From contig JAFEMH010000975.1 of the NCBI GenBank assembly GCA_022495995.1, positions 186,001 through 250,000 of the forward strand: a stretch of 64,000 nucleotides of DNA. The letters are read 5' to 3'. The stretch comes from Adenophora triphylla var. japonica. Taxonomy: Eukaryota > Streptophyta > Magnoliopsida > Asterales > Campanulaceae. The notes below the pieces were generated by a model. It worked only from the letters and a program-made list of their open reading frames with translations. It was not told the DNA's origin and ran no database searches. A program made the translations under genes and the position numbers. Shown piece after piece: positions 10,147 through 24,500 of this stretch (position 1 is the stretch's first letter; every line of letters starts with the position of its first letter).

Positions 10147-10443
10147 AAAAAAAATATCACCGCATGTTTTCAAAACACGTTTACGCTGCAAGTTTTAACC
10201 CCCACCGGATAAGCTAATCGCGAGCAATATTTGGCAAAAAGGCATGTAATGAACATGTACCGCGACCGCGATTTCTCCGAATCCCGATTAACAAAAGCAT
10301 TACAAATTTTTATACAAAAGACACAAAAAACATTACAAATTTTTATACACAGATTCTAACATACAGAATGTGAGAACAAAGGCAAGATAAACTCCATCAG
10401 TCAAGACTGCTATTTACAAAATGCTAATAATAATGCTCCATCT

Positions 10444-13400
10444 TTAACCAGGCACAAAATAGTCCATCTGCTCCACTGGTAGATTTAAAACTGATGTTTC
10501 CACCTATAATATTACACAAAAACAACACTAAACATGAGTGTGTAACATCAAAATTAGGGGTGACCGCGGTTTAGAGACGAACCGAGCTAAACCGTGTGGT
10601 TTGATTCGGTTTTTTTAGACATAATTGTTTTAACTCGGTTTGAGAAATTAACAGACCATGTGATTCAACTCAGCTTGGGGTTTGGCACTCCTAAACCAAA
10701 CCGAACCGATCCGTTTAAAACGACCGCGGTTTGAAACTGTGAAACCGAACTGTGGTCTATGATTGTTGTTTGGTGATTGGTATTTGATACTTTAGTTTCA
10801 AAGTAATCAAGTTATGCTTGTATTTATTTTAATTACTTATTTTTAAATATTTTATATTCATTAGTCATAAAATGGTTAACAAAAAAAAGTCATAAAATGG
10901 TTAACAAAAAAAGATTATGGTTTGAAACGCGGTTTGGACCGTGGTCTGAACCGCAAAATCAAACCGCGGTTTAGACCGAACCATAGCGGTTTGGTTTAGC
11001 TCGGTCTAAATTTTTTTTATAGTTTAGCTCGGTTTGAAATTTCTCCAAACCGATGCTAGCGGTTTGACTTCTAAATTTGTCCAAACCGAGCTAAACCGAA
11101 CCATTTCCACCCCTAATCAAAATGTCCTGTTGTTTTAGCTAAACCTTAAACTACCTCTGTCCCAAAAAAAAAAGGGTTATACTTTCCCCTTCGCTTTGTC
11201 ACAAAAAACAGGCTCATTTCTAAAATAGTACAAGCAATAAAGCATAATTACTTGTCCAATGAGACAGTTTTTTTTTTCGGAACGGGGGAGAATACGAATG
11301 AAAATAGATTGCTGGCATTGTTTTGCTTGAAAACAAAAGGAATAATTGAAAAAGTAACATTGTTGGTAAATTTACCTTTCTTCTTCTAGAAGTTTGATCA
11401 TAAATATGTAAAAGACTGGTAAAAGACAGAAAATAAAGAGGCAACTTCAACATCTAGAGTTCATATAGCAATAAAGATCATTTTGTTCCTAAATGAGTCT
11501 CATCCTGATGTATAAATTGCTTTAGAAAATTGTGGTTTTACTTGGAAGTGATACTTGTCAAGGGATGGAAGTACCATACGTAGCCTGCATTAACATGGTG
11601 TCGCCACTGATATAGTGAGTACTCTACATACTAGTATCAACATCTCAAGCTATTTCTCATGGGGTTTACTTCTAACCGTTTGAGAATGTGTGCATTTCAA
11701 ATTTCACGATCCTTAACTTTTTCTCCTAGTTACACCAAAACCTATCGTTGTTTTGTTTGTTCAGTACGCACGATTACTAAGATGGTGATAGTTAGTCGCC
11801 CGCCATTTCATAAGTAAGGTGGGTCTAGTAAGCAGGCCACTGCCTGTCACATACTATTATCTCCTACTAACCCAAACTGATTTATTGATGACAATAAGAA
11901 ATTGATCCCTTCATAGTATTTCATGGCTGCCTAACTGAACTCGATCCCCCATTATCATGCCTCCTAGCTAGAGTTGTATTTAAAAAATAAAAAATAAAAT
12001 CATTTTTACTACTTATTCCGACCCTTCAACTTCTAAAGCTTCTCTCTGATTTTCTAGTTTACTGACACACGATTTCCTCTCAAAAATAACAAGTGTCATC
12101 AGAAAACGGCACATACAATGATATATCTTCTTGTATATGTTTGGCCAATCTATAGATCATGACTGATTGGGGATGTAGTTTTACGTTCATTGGGAACTCA
12201 GCAATGTCTCTTGTTGTTCTAACTATAGTCGTGTTCATAGTTGTGAAAGGCTGGTGCCTGTCTTGCCTATTTGGCGCCTTTATTGGTCGACCGCCTTTTG
12301 GTTTTGTGGCGGGCTGTTGTGCGCCTTTTTGGCCACGCCTTTCTTGGAGGCGTGAGGCGTCCGCCTTTGTCACAAGGCATAATAGGCGTGTGAGTAATGT
12401 TAAACCGAGTCATTTTGTAATTTTAGTTTTAATGTTTTAACTTAAATGCGTGTTTGGAAAAACATGGGGTAATGATAACTTGTGGCGTGCAAAAGAAAGA
12501 AAGATAGGCCTAATTTCTCTCGAGTGATCGAAAGTACATAAGTGCGACAAACAACGAATTAAAACCACGACAAAGAAGTGCGACAAAAACACTACCAATA
12601 GCTTGATTATTTTGATTTTTAAATCAAGGTTTGCAATTTTTATTCTAGTAATTTACTTTGTTTTTTGACTTTACTTTGGTCTCCTTTTGTTGTTTGAAGA
12701 TCTAATTATCTCATATGTTAATCTCTAGGTATGGAAATATATGTTTGAAATTATATATTAGCTTAATATCATATATTATTCTCTTTTCTAACATGCTTTA
12801 GAATTTACTTTTACATTTTAAACGACTATTTGTTTACTGATTTGAATAACAAATGTGTTTTTTGTCTTAGAATTCTCACTTTTGGAGTTTTAAACTTTTA
12901 ATTGTGTTAAGAAGCTATTCATGTGAATTTTTACCTTTAATTAATGAAAAATTTTTGTTCCTAACATGTTTAAGCTTTGTTATATATGTTACACGCATAT
13001 TATTTTACTATTTTTTGTTCTATTTTACCGTCTTGCTTACCTTTCAGTCTCCTTTCAACCGCCACTCTCGCCTTTCGCCTTTGACAACTACGGTCGTGTT
13101 CCATCAGCATCCATATATATTCTCATCACATCCATATATCACACTTTATCTCATTACTTCTCTTCCAATCACCAACATATCTCTTGTTGGAGTCCAAGCT
13201 ACATCAATGACTCATTATTTTTATTTCTCTATATTAAGACTATTTCTGTATATTTTATAGCTACAAATGTCCATGCTTTTTAATTTTTTACAGAAAGATT
13301 GGCAACGGAACACTCATAACTACTCATCGTGCCTTCTATTAACATCATTAGCATGTTTAATAATTTTCTAGCCAAGACACTCCCACGTCTTCAATGCTCC

Positions 13401-16400
13401 ACCATGTCTCAATGGGGTGGTTCTAAAACTCGGTTTTTGTCTTCCTTAAGTTTAATGTGATCTTCATCACGGATACACCAGTCCTATATTAAGTAGTAAT
13501 ATACATCCAGTAGTTTGTAACTCTATGGCTGGTCAGTTAATGATTTCACAAAATAAGTTCTGCATCATCCTGTAGTTTCTCTAATCTTGATTAAGACCAT
13601 TGCTTTTAATCCTTGGCATAAAAAATGGAAGATAAAATGGAGCATTGAGAAAACATTAAATATATCTAAAGAAGGTTAATGGTGTAAGTAATGTGCAGCG
13701 AAAACTGAGATGGTTAAAACAAGATACCTCTTCAAATGGAATAAAGACAAAAGGTGTCATTCCTCTTTTATGTGAAGTAGCCGGCACATCTGGATTGTGT
13801 GTTTCATCTTCCTGCCATGTAACTCCGAGAATATCTCCATCAGGACTGACAATGTCATTGTCATTCACACCACTTGTAATAATGGAAAGAAGATCCATTC
13901 TGTTGTTAGCACCAGTTGTTGTGCCTCTCAACCTGTGGAAAGAAGTAACTATCGTAAGGAGCCCACCACATGGTTAGAAACATCACAGTTCTTCTGTTCA
14001 ACTTTCATGTAGGACTCTTTAACTCATCAAATCCACTTAAACATTAGTAACTTCATGGAAGTAAAAGAATGACTCCCGCTTGATGAGGATAAAGAAATTC
14101 CCATGTCAAATTCTCTTTTTACCACTGGAATCAGACATTGCAGCAAACCCCAATTTCTCCAACCATTTCCATTTTATCATATAGATCAGCAGTTGGGAAT
14201 ATACTGAAGTAAACATGTCTGGACTCGGTGAATTTGTGGCAATCACCCATGACGCTGATTCAGGGATCATCAAATTTATGGCATGGCCTAACATGAGTCC
14301 GTAGGTGATAAATGCCTATGTTAATGATGATCCTTACAAGTGACATATATGTGGTTCTTCATGACAGGGAGAGAGGGAGGTGGGAGATGGTCTAGTAATG
14401 AAGGTGAATGTTTGGCGGGTAGATGATGGGGTGGCTTTGGAGGGTGGGGATTGATGCTTGCTAGGCAGCAGTGGCGGATGGCTTCTGCACTTACGTGTAG
14501 ATGAATAAAAGAGAGAATGACTATTAAATTAAAATGAAAAAGAATATTTTTCATAAAGACGAACTGCTAACATAGATAATGTTGGCAATTCATTTTACCC
14601 TTCAAAGTTCCCAACATCTTGGATGAATGGATAGGACAGTGGAGAAAGAATTTAATATTTAGTCTAAAAATAAAATACATCAACAATGATGGAGTCATGC
14701 TGATGACCAAGCTAAATACCTTAAGCGGATTCTCCAAACAGTTGGACGCAATCCCGGATACAATAGAGCACCTTCAACCTGCCACAGGACTAGCATTAAT
14801 ATCTTCAAATTAAAAACATTACATAACCTTCTTATAGAAGACACAAAGTATGACAGGATTAAGTTTCATAAATGAGATGGAATTTAAAGTTGAAGGTTTG
14901 CAAGGATCGAATCTAACCTTGTCGTCGGACAGTGTATAGCGGCCCCCGTGACAAAGATGGGGTTTAGATGCACGGAAGTTCATGCATTTTACAACATCCT
15001 TTACTTTTTGAGAAGAATTCTGAATAGAGATGAGCATGCGTTCCGTCAGAAAATTAATCAAAAAAGCATGATACTAAGCCTTATGCAACAAACCAGTCAG
15101 TGGATAACCTTATAGAGGAACCTGCCAGAAGGATAGAATCTCAAGTAACGGAAATAGCAGACCTGCACAACAGGGAGTGATATTGTGATAAGAACGGGAT
15201 ACCTCTAGCTGATTCTGAGATCCAAATGAGACCAGACAAAGTACCAAAACCATTTTTCTAAACTAGCCAAATTACAAACCTAAACCAAAGCTCATACTAT
15301 GATCTATGATCAACTATCAGTGATCATTGTGATGCAGAAGTTTCGTGAGATGAGTTTGAATGAGATCAACTCACTGATGAGTTTAAATGAGATGAAACAT
15401 GAGTGAGAAGAGTTGTAAACCACACCTATTTAATCTCAACCTTTCATATTAGATGCTACAAGAGGGTAGACGGCCAACCTAAAGATACCAATGTTATGTC
15501 AATAACAGGCAAATCCCATGGCCATGCCCCCAAATCCCAATCTGGTGGAGAACCTAACTCAACATTTTTTTTTTAAATCCATATATGCATGACGAATAGT
15601 GAGCATTAAGTACCAATACATAGATGGTAGAATATTATAAAAGAATGTTTTTTCTTCTTTTATATGATGAGAAAATTGGGTTTTGGGGATAGATAAACCC
15701 TAAAGCTTACGATCATGTCAATTGGGATTTCTTAGTTTATATGATGGGAAGATTGGGTTAGAGGATAGATGGAAAAGTTGGATTTTATATTGCATTTCTT
15801 CCATTAGCTTCTCAGTTCTAGTTAACGGAGAACCTGTTGAATTCTTTTTTTTTCTAGGGGCTTACGTAAAGGAGATCCTTTATCCCCCTCCCTTTTCTTC
15901 TTATTATGGAATCCTTGAGCAGGTTGATGGATAAAGCTGTTTCGGGTAGTTTCATCTGTGGTTTTGAAGTCGGGAGGGCAGGAGTTTCAACGGTGAATGT
16001 GTCTCACCTCTTATTTGCAGATGATACTCTTTATCTTTTGTGATGCAAATATATTTGGGTTATTTGCGTCTAGTCATGCTATTTTTTCCAAGCCGTGTCT
16101 GGGTTAAGGGTTAATATTTCTAAGAGCGAGAACATGCCAGTAGGGGTTGTTGACACGCTTGCTTCGTTCTTTGGGTGCAAGGTTGCACATCTTCCTGCGT
16201 CTTACCTTGGTCTCCATTAGGTGCTCCTTTTAAATGCAGGACAATATGGAATCATGTGATTGACAGATCTAGCTTGCCCACATACTATATGTCCTTGTTT
16301 ATGATCCCCGTCACTGTGGCAAAAAGATTAGAGAAGGTGTAAAGAGATTTTCTATGGGAAGGTTCATCAGAGGAGCGTAAATGTCACCATGTCAAATGGG

Positions 16401-18555
16401 ATAATGTCTGTTCCAATATGAGAGTTGGAGGTTTAGGGATTATGAATCTGCGGATGTAATGTTGCTCCGTTGGGCAAGTGGCTTTTGAGATTTTTTGTGG
16501 ATAGGGAGGCTCTTTGGAGGAAAGTGATGGTCGGGAAATTCGGGGAATATAACACTTGTGGTTTCCTAATTTGGTGTCTTCATTCTATGGACTTACCTTG
16601 GTCTCCATTAGATGCTCCTTTTAAATGCAGGACAATATGGAATCATGTGATTGAAAGATCTAGCTTGCCCACATACTATATGCCCTTGTTTATGATCCCC
16701 GTCACTGTGGCAAAAAGATTAGAGAAGGCGGAAAGAGATTTTCTATGGGAAGGTTCATAGAGGAGCGTAAATATCACCTTGTCAAATGGGATAATGTTTG
16801 TTCCAATATGAGAGTTGGAGGTTTAGGGATTAAGAATCTGCGGTTATAATGTTGCTCCGTTGGGCAAGTGGCTTTTGAGATTTTTTGTGGATGGGAGGCT
16901 CTTTAGAGAAAAGTGGTGGTCGGGAAATACGGGGAATGTGAACACTTGTGGTTCCTTAATTTAGTGTCTTCATTCTATGGTGTAAGTTTTTGGATTGGGA
17001 TTCGTAAAGGGTGGGATTTATTTCATCATAATATTCCTTTTGAAATGGATAATGGCTCTCGAGTCAGATTCTGGAAGGATAAGTGGTGTGGCGACATAGA
17101 GTTGAGGAGAGCTTTCCCAAATCTTTATAGTATTGCTTCTAATAAGGATGAGTTGGTTAGTTCTGTTGTGCATGTTCACGAAGGTACAATCACTTCGAGT
17201 CCACCTTTGAGAAGGCATCTTCAAGATTGGGAGTTAGATTCTCTTCCGACACTTTTAGATAATCTTTATTCACAACAGATTTTTGTTGATAGAGAGGATA
17301 GAGAGGACAAAGTCATTTGGAAGGGTGTTAAGGGCAATTGCTTGTCATGTAAATCGTTCTATCATATTTTGACAAACAATATTAGGCCCATTTTTTCATG
17401 GAAAATAGTTTGGAAATCAAAGGTCCAGGTAAGAGTGGCCTTTTTTGTTTGGGAGGCCACAAATGCACCTATCCTCACAGGTGATAACCTGCGGATTCAC
17501 AAGAGGATTTATGTAAATTGGTGCTTTATGTGTACGAGGGATGGAGAAAGTGTAAATCATCTTTTGATACATTGCCTAGTTGCGAGGGAGCTATGTAATT
17601 CCATTCTTAGTTTGTTCCAGCTATCGTGGGTTATGTCTAACTTATTGAAGGAGCTCTTTCTCGGTTGGTCTTTGTATAAGCATCGGAAAAGAAGTTGGAT
17701 ACTATGAAAGGAAAGAAATGCAGGGCTTTTGAGAACGCATAGTTGTCTATTTCTAGATTGAAAGAATCCCTTCTCCATATGCTATATTTTTTGTGTAAGG
17801 AATCGGTCCTAACTTCTTATAATTCTTACGTAGAGTTTTTGGATAGTTTTGTGGTTGGCTAGACGTTTTAGTTCAGTATACTTCTAGTTTACAAAGGATG
17901 TGTCACATGTTTTGACACTTTTTGTTTATATACTCCCTCCGTCCCGGAACAATCTTCACACTTTCCCTTTTGGGCGTCCCAAAACTTACTTCACACATTT
18001 AAAACTTACCTAAAATGGAAAGGAATCTTTACTATTCCCTCCACTCATTCTCTCTCCTACATTATTTTAATACTCACAACACCATTATAATTTACTATTC
18101 TCTCCACTCATTCTCTCTCCTATTTTATTTTCACACTCACAACACTTACAATATAATACTCCCTCCTTAAAACCAGTGCAAACAGTGTTTGTGAACCAAG
18201 TTTCGGGACGGAGGGAGTATACCTCTTTACCTGTCAAAATATATACTCCCTCCGTCCCGCTAGAAGCTTCACCATTTTGGAAGTGGCCCAAGAACTAAGA
18301 AAAGTAATGAGTGGGAAATGGGTTGTGAGAGGTAAGAAGTAAGTGGGTATGACAAGTGGGGCCCACAATTTAAATATGAAAGAAGGAAAAGTTAGTGTAT
18401 ATGACAAGTATAGCCCACAATTTAAGTAACTGAGAGGAAAAAGTGAGTGGGGTTGACAAATGGGGCTCACATTTATTACCATTTTAGGAAAGGTGAAGCT
18501 TCTAGCGGGACACCCATTTGGGTAAAAGGTGAATCTTCGGACAGGACGGAGGGAG

Positions 18556-18587
<32 letters not shown>

Positions 18588-21500
18588 ATGCACGATATTT
18601 CAAGAAAATAAAACTAGTTTTAGGCTTCCTGGTTTGTTCCGGTATGACAGGAAAACTCCGTTTTTGTTATTCATAATTTGGGGCGCGTTTCACTTTTACC
18701 ATCACAATTTTTTTTTTCATTTTTACCATCGTACTACAAAAACGGTGTCATTTTATAACAAATTTGGGTATAAATGACACAATTTTTTGTCTTACGATGA
18801 GAAATTTGATACAAATATGAGTATAAAATAACAAATTGGGTATAAAATGACACCATCGTTTGTGGTAGATGGTAAAAATGAAAAAAAAAAAATGATGTGA
18901 AATACAACCCAAAGTGCGATGAACAAAAACAGAGTTTTCCCATATGACTATTATATAACGAATAAAGGCATGTTCATGGTAACATGATTGAAGCTCCGTT
19001 CCACTTCTATGCATCTATCACAACCTTTATACCCCTTTTTTAACACATCATAGTATGTCTTCCGATTCCACATGCCTAAATGATCAGGAACCCTTCACAA
19101 GATGCTCCTGGCTCCAAAACGTTTTAAATAAATATGAAGATGGAAAAAGATTATACTAGCCACTAAATGAGTCTTACTCAACTCTCAATAACCCAGACAA
19201 TTCAGCAGTCTAAGAATAATAATTTGCTCAAAAAGTGACCAAAACTGAAGCCTTCCGGACTTTCAATGAGAGGTCTATAGCCAATACAGAGAAAGATTAA
19301 CATACAATATGAACTGGATTAGTGATCTTCCACTCTGCTATTCCAGCACGAATATAGGTGTTCCTACTGACATAAAGACCTGGAGGATGAAAAAACAAAG
19401 TCATACGGCTGTCGTTTAACAGATACTTAAAAAATGTCAATTAACAAGTATAGAATAATATTAATAAGCACACGCATACACAATATTATGCTCACTCTAG
19501 AAAGGAGAATAGCAAGGTGATAGGAGCTACAGAAATTGTGCCAAGGGAATTTTCATTATTTCTCATCCGCTAGTTCACTAGTCATCATCCACGGGGCTAT
19601 ATGATCAGTAATTAGTACTGAGGAAAAATGGGGAAATCATGAGAGTTCAGTAATTAGAACTAACAATGCTGTTTATTCGAAGCATGGGTTAAAAACATGT
19701 CAATTTTATATAATAAGAAGAATGCTCTATTTACACCCATAATTTTTTTATATTCTCAAGTAACTAGAAAGTGCTGAGCAAAGAAAATGATAGCTAAAGA
19801 TGGGTTGGTTCCTTAACCCACTCAGAGCTCAACTGACACAAGGTCTTGGATAATGTCTCCCAGCTTGTATATCTCTCCCCTTCTTAGTGAACAATTCGGC
19901 ACACCATTTGGTTTGTGATACACTTCGGCTTATCGCCACGTGTGACAAGTCACACATGAGGGGTAAAGTCTTAAATCATGAGATACACGCTCTCTCTATC
20001 AACTCTTATTGTTATATGGGCTAATTATGTATCAAAATAAAACCACAATAATAGCAAATTGTAAAAATTGCAAGGCTAAGAAAGAGAAGGAACACATGAA
20101 AAGCGCAACTCAGTAAATAGAATTTTGGTGCAAACTTTCCTTCAAATTAGTTATGACAATGAATTTACTAAGTTAATCATATTCGAATTTGAATTCTCCT
20201 TGAAAAGTAGAATGTTTTAGGGCATCTCCAATGCATGGTCCTAAGTCATAGGTATCAAAATCAAATTTTGATACCTATGACACTATTCAAATGGTATCAA
20301 AATTGCATCTCCAATAGTAGGTATCAAAATTTTGATATCAAATTATTTTTTTGATAGTTGTTAATATTTTTAATATGATAATTACTTTATTCTTTAATTA
20401 AAATAATATTTTTTAAAATTATCATATAAATACCCAAATAATCTTATAAATACTTTTTTTTAATTATTTATTTTGTAAATAATGCTTTTAACATGATAAT
20501 TAATTATTTTAACATGATAAATAATTTTACATTATGTTTAACAATTTTTTAAAGCTCTAACAATGATTATCAAAATTTGGTGTGGTACTAAGCAAGGTAA
20601 CAAATTTGCTACCTTTCTTAGTACCAAACCAAATTTTGATACCTACCTATTTTACCATTGGAGATGCTAATACCTTTAGGTAGGTATCAAAATTTGGTTT
20701 TGATACCTACCATTGGAGATGCCCTTAGACATGGACAATTATGCATTCATATGTCATTGAGATTCACTATCCAAGACGATGCAATTTAGATACAGCATAC
20801 ACAAACTAGCTGCACCGTCATTCCCTACCATCAAAACGAACCCTCGGCCTTAAAAGCCACATATTCCTCCAGGAGCCACTATAATATGACTGCAAAAGCT
20901 TATAATTTTCCACCACACCAGAAACCTTCAAGAACAAATTCCAATTAGTATTTAGATAGTTATAGATGAAAACTGGGGAAATGGTTGATGATCAATACAG
21001 AGCATACCTGCCAAGCTTTTAAGCATGCATTGCGCCAGAACACAGGGTTACGAACTGTATATCTCCATTTTCGACAAACACAAGCGGCCCTACCTAGGCT
21101 GTATGGAGCCATTCTAGCAAAAATCTGCAATGCATATTCCAACATTTATGCTTCCTCTTTTTCAAATACATTTTAACAAAATTTACTTGGCTCTATATTG
21201 CAACAAGCAAGGAAATATGATGCACTGATCTTCCTTAGTTATTGTTTCATTTGATCTCATTTTCAATAAGCCAGTGCTTTAAACCTTACGCATTTACAAA
21301 ATTGAGATAGGTGATAAAGACACATACTATTAGCTCTGATTGTCAACTTGCCTTTTGTCACATCAAACCTGATAATCTTACGAACTTATGAGTTATAGGT
21401 GAGGACCTGTAGGCCCAGAGAGGACCTGGACCCACAGGAGTTGAAAAAATATCAATGGCTAAGTTAATTGATAGATTAGGTGATATATGGTTTGATTGTA

Positions 21501-24500
21501 TCCTTATAATTGGTCCAGTCATTATTCATAACTAGCGTTACACCCGTGCGTTAAACGCACTAATAAATAAGTTTGACAAATCAATTCTTATTTAACAAAA
21601 ATATGTCAGCTTATTATTAATCAAATAATATTTATAGATTCTGAACAATTTCCTTGTACACAAAATTTATAGATTCATTCGTGAGCTTCCCTGTTCATCG
21701 CCTATTAATATAGTCAGGCAAACGTGATTTTACTCTAGATAATGCAATATACAATTGACTACGACTGAACACCATTGTTTTTAAAAATCGACTGACATGA
21801 GGCAGTGATTGACCATGGAGTTTCGCGGTGTGTGTGGGAGAAGGAAGGTTGGAGCAAAAACAAACATTGACAATTATTAACATTAAATTTTATAAAAAAT
21901 AATCATTTTTAAAATGTTCCTTGAATGAAAGTAGATATTCATCGTGAGACAGAGGAAATGCAAGTTACGTTATAGAGCAATGCTAGGGACAGAAAAACGT
22001 CTCACATAATTTTAGCCACAATTGTCAAGGATTGACCGGATGCTTACTAATTTTATTTTTTTAATGTTTAAGAAAATATTTGAATACTTATAACTCTATA
22101 TAATACTATTGAAGAGCAAGTTTCTGAAATTTATAAAAATTGTAGTTCTCCTTATTTATCTTCTTATATTTCTACTGACCTAGTAAAATATTGTTAGTAA
22201 ATTTGTTTATGTTTTGTGGCACGATTATTTTTATTTAGGATTAGTGGAAAAGTTAACTTTGGATTTAGTAGCCTCTAGATAAGTTTTATTTCTATACTTA
22301 TCTGTCGTTAGTTATCTATTTAACTTTTTAGTACGACATTAATTTGTACATAGTCACCTAGTTAAAAAAAATCCTTGATATTTCTTTGTAGCTAACGAAA
22401 TAGCTAAATGTCATTTCAAATTTTGTTTGTGGCCAGTGTTAGCTCAGTTTAAGTGTAATATTTTTTTCGGCGATTCAATATAATTTTAATGTTGTTTTTT
22501 TGTGGTGCATAGTAAATTTTCATTTAGACATTATTATCATTAATACGTTTATATTTAATTAAATTTATAATATATATAAATATCTATATGCATAAAAAGA
22601 GAGTCCCTAAAAGCTCAGGAAAAAAAACTGAGAGAAAAAGAGATGGAAGGGTGTGTTTAAGTACGTGTGAGAGAGAAAGAAGTGCATCATACTTGTAAAT
22701 TTTAATAATGCTATTAATTGGCCCACTTACATTCATTGGAATATGTTACAAATATTTAATGCAAATTAGTGTTATTGCTATAGAAACATTAATGTTGTCT
22801 TAATGCTATTGAATGGTACTTTAGTCATTTTAGTCAAGGATTTTTGGAGGAAAGTGCTCTAATCACATGAGCCTTTATATTGACAATCCCTTTTAAAATC
22901 TTTTTGAAGTATCTATGATCCATTTGGAAGAATTAATATTTTAGGACAAATGTCTAGATTATGGTTTTTAATGACAAATGTCTAGTTTTGGTTTTAATGT
23001 AAATGGGTTTTCATTTTTTAACATGTACTTTCAGTTTATTATATCTACTAGTTTAACTCCCGTGCGATGCACGGACAGTTACTAACGAATAAATGATCGA
23101 AATCAAAATAAATATAAATGAAAATAGAGATATTTGTATACATTGTAACAAAATTCTTTAAAAACTATATTGTCAGTAAAAATATCAGATAAAAGGTTAG
23201 TAAAATAAATCTAGTGTTACAAACGTGCGATGCACGGAAAGTTATTGATGCTTAAAAAGACGAAAATTTTATAAATAAAGAAAATTATCAAATAACTTGA
23301 AAAATTGAGAATGCAAAAAAATATAATTGAGAATGCCAATAGGAGGATGTCAAGTGTCCAACAAAAAAAAAAGTCATCAGCCTTGAACATCCTCACGCGG
23401 CCTTGTCGGCGCGTGCCACCTACGCGCCATTGAAATGTCCAAAATGCCCTTCACCCAAATTGCGACACATGGCCAAATTTTCCAAAAAAAATAATAATTA
23501 AATGTAGCCCAATAACAGCTTGACACGTTTTATTTGAGCCGAGTTATTGTCCAATTTGCCACCATGTGAAATGACGAAAATTAAAATCCTAAAATTACGA
23601 ACATTTGTGTTAAATGAAATAAATGCCCCAAACCATCCACTCCCTAATAAAACCCAACCCACTTCTTCCTCACCCTCTTTTAAAATACCAATTTATACTA
23701 TCTATATTTCTTAAAATATTGACATGCACTTCAATCAAAATTTTAAAAATGATGATCATCTTTCCCAATATTCGTCTTTATTATTACTTTATTTACTATG
23801 ATTTATTTTTTTAAAATAAAATAAATAAAATGTTTGATGTAACAAACTAAAATCAACTCAATAACCGTATTACCATTTCCAAATCATTATCCTATACTCC
23901 TTCACTTTTATTTTATATTTTTTATTTTTATAATTAGTAAAATTATTATTATTATCATTATCATTTATAATAAAAAAAAAAACTTGACACTTAAATAATT
24001 TTGAAAAAAAACATATTGTAAAATTAAAAAAGAAAATTAACAAAGGATAATTTAGCAATTTATATTTAAAAATAAAGGTTTTTTTTTCTGTGTCCAAATC
24101 AAATGAAAATAGTCTCTATTTAAAGATAATTTTTTTTTATGAATTTTGGTGTAAATTTTTTTTTTAAAAAAATAATTTATTATAAAATATTTTAGGTAAA
24201 AGAAATGGGTGAAAAAAATAAAACCAAAATCAAACAAACCAATAAGAAGCCGCCAAGTGTCCAAACCAAATAAAAAAAAAAACAACAAACTTCAGCTTCC
24301 TTCTGGTCTTCACGCGGCATTTTTGGCGCGTGTTGCACACGCGCCATTGAATTGTCTAAAATGCCCTTCACCCAAATGACGACACATGTCCAAAATTCCA
24401 AAAAAAAAAAATAAATTTAAATTATCCCCCAATCACAGCTTGCCACGTGTTGTTTCAGCCCATTTTTTTGCAAATCTGCCACCGTGTGAAATGACCAAAA

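Noticed and set aside
12159..12440. 93-codon plus-strand ORF rich in aromatic residues
   Set aside because: It spans the terminus of the hAT element at 12236 and has no domain; it is a chance frame.
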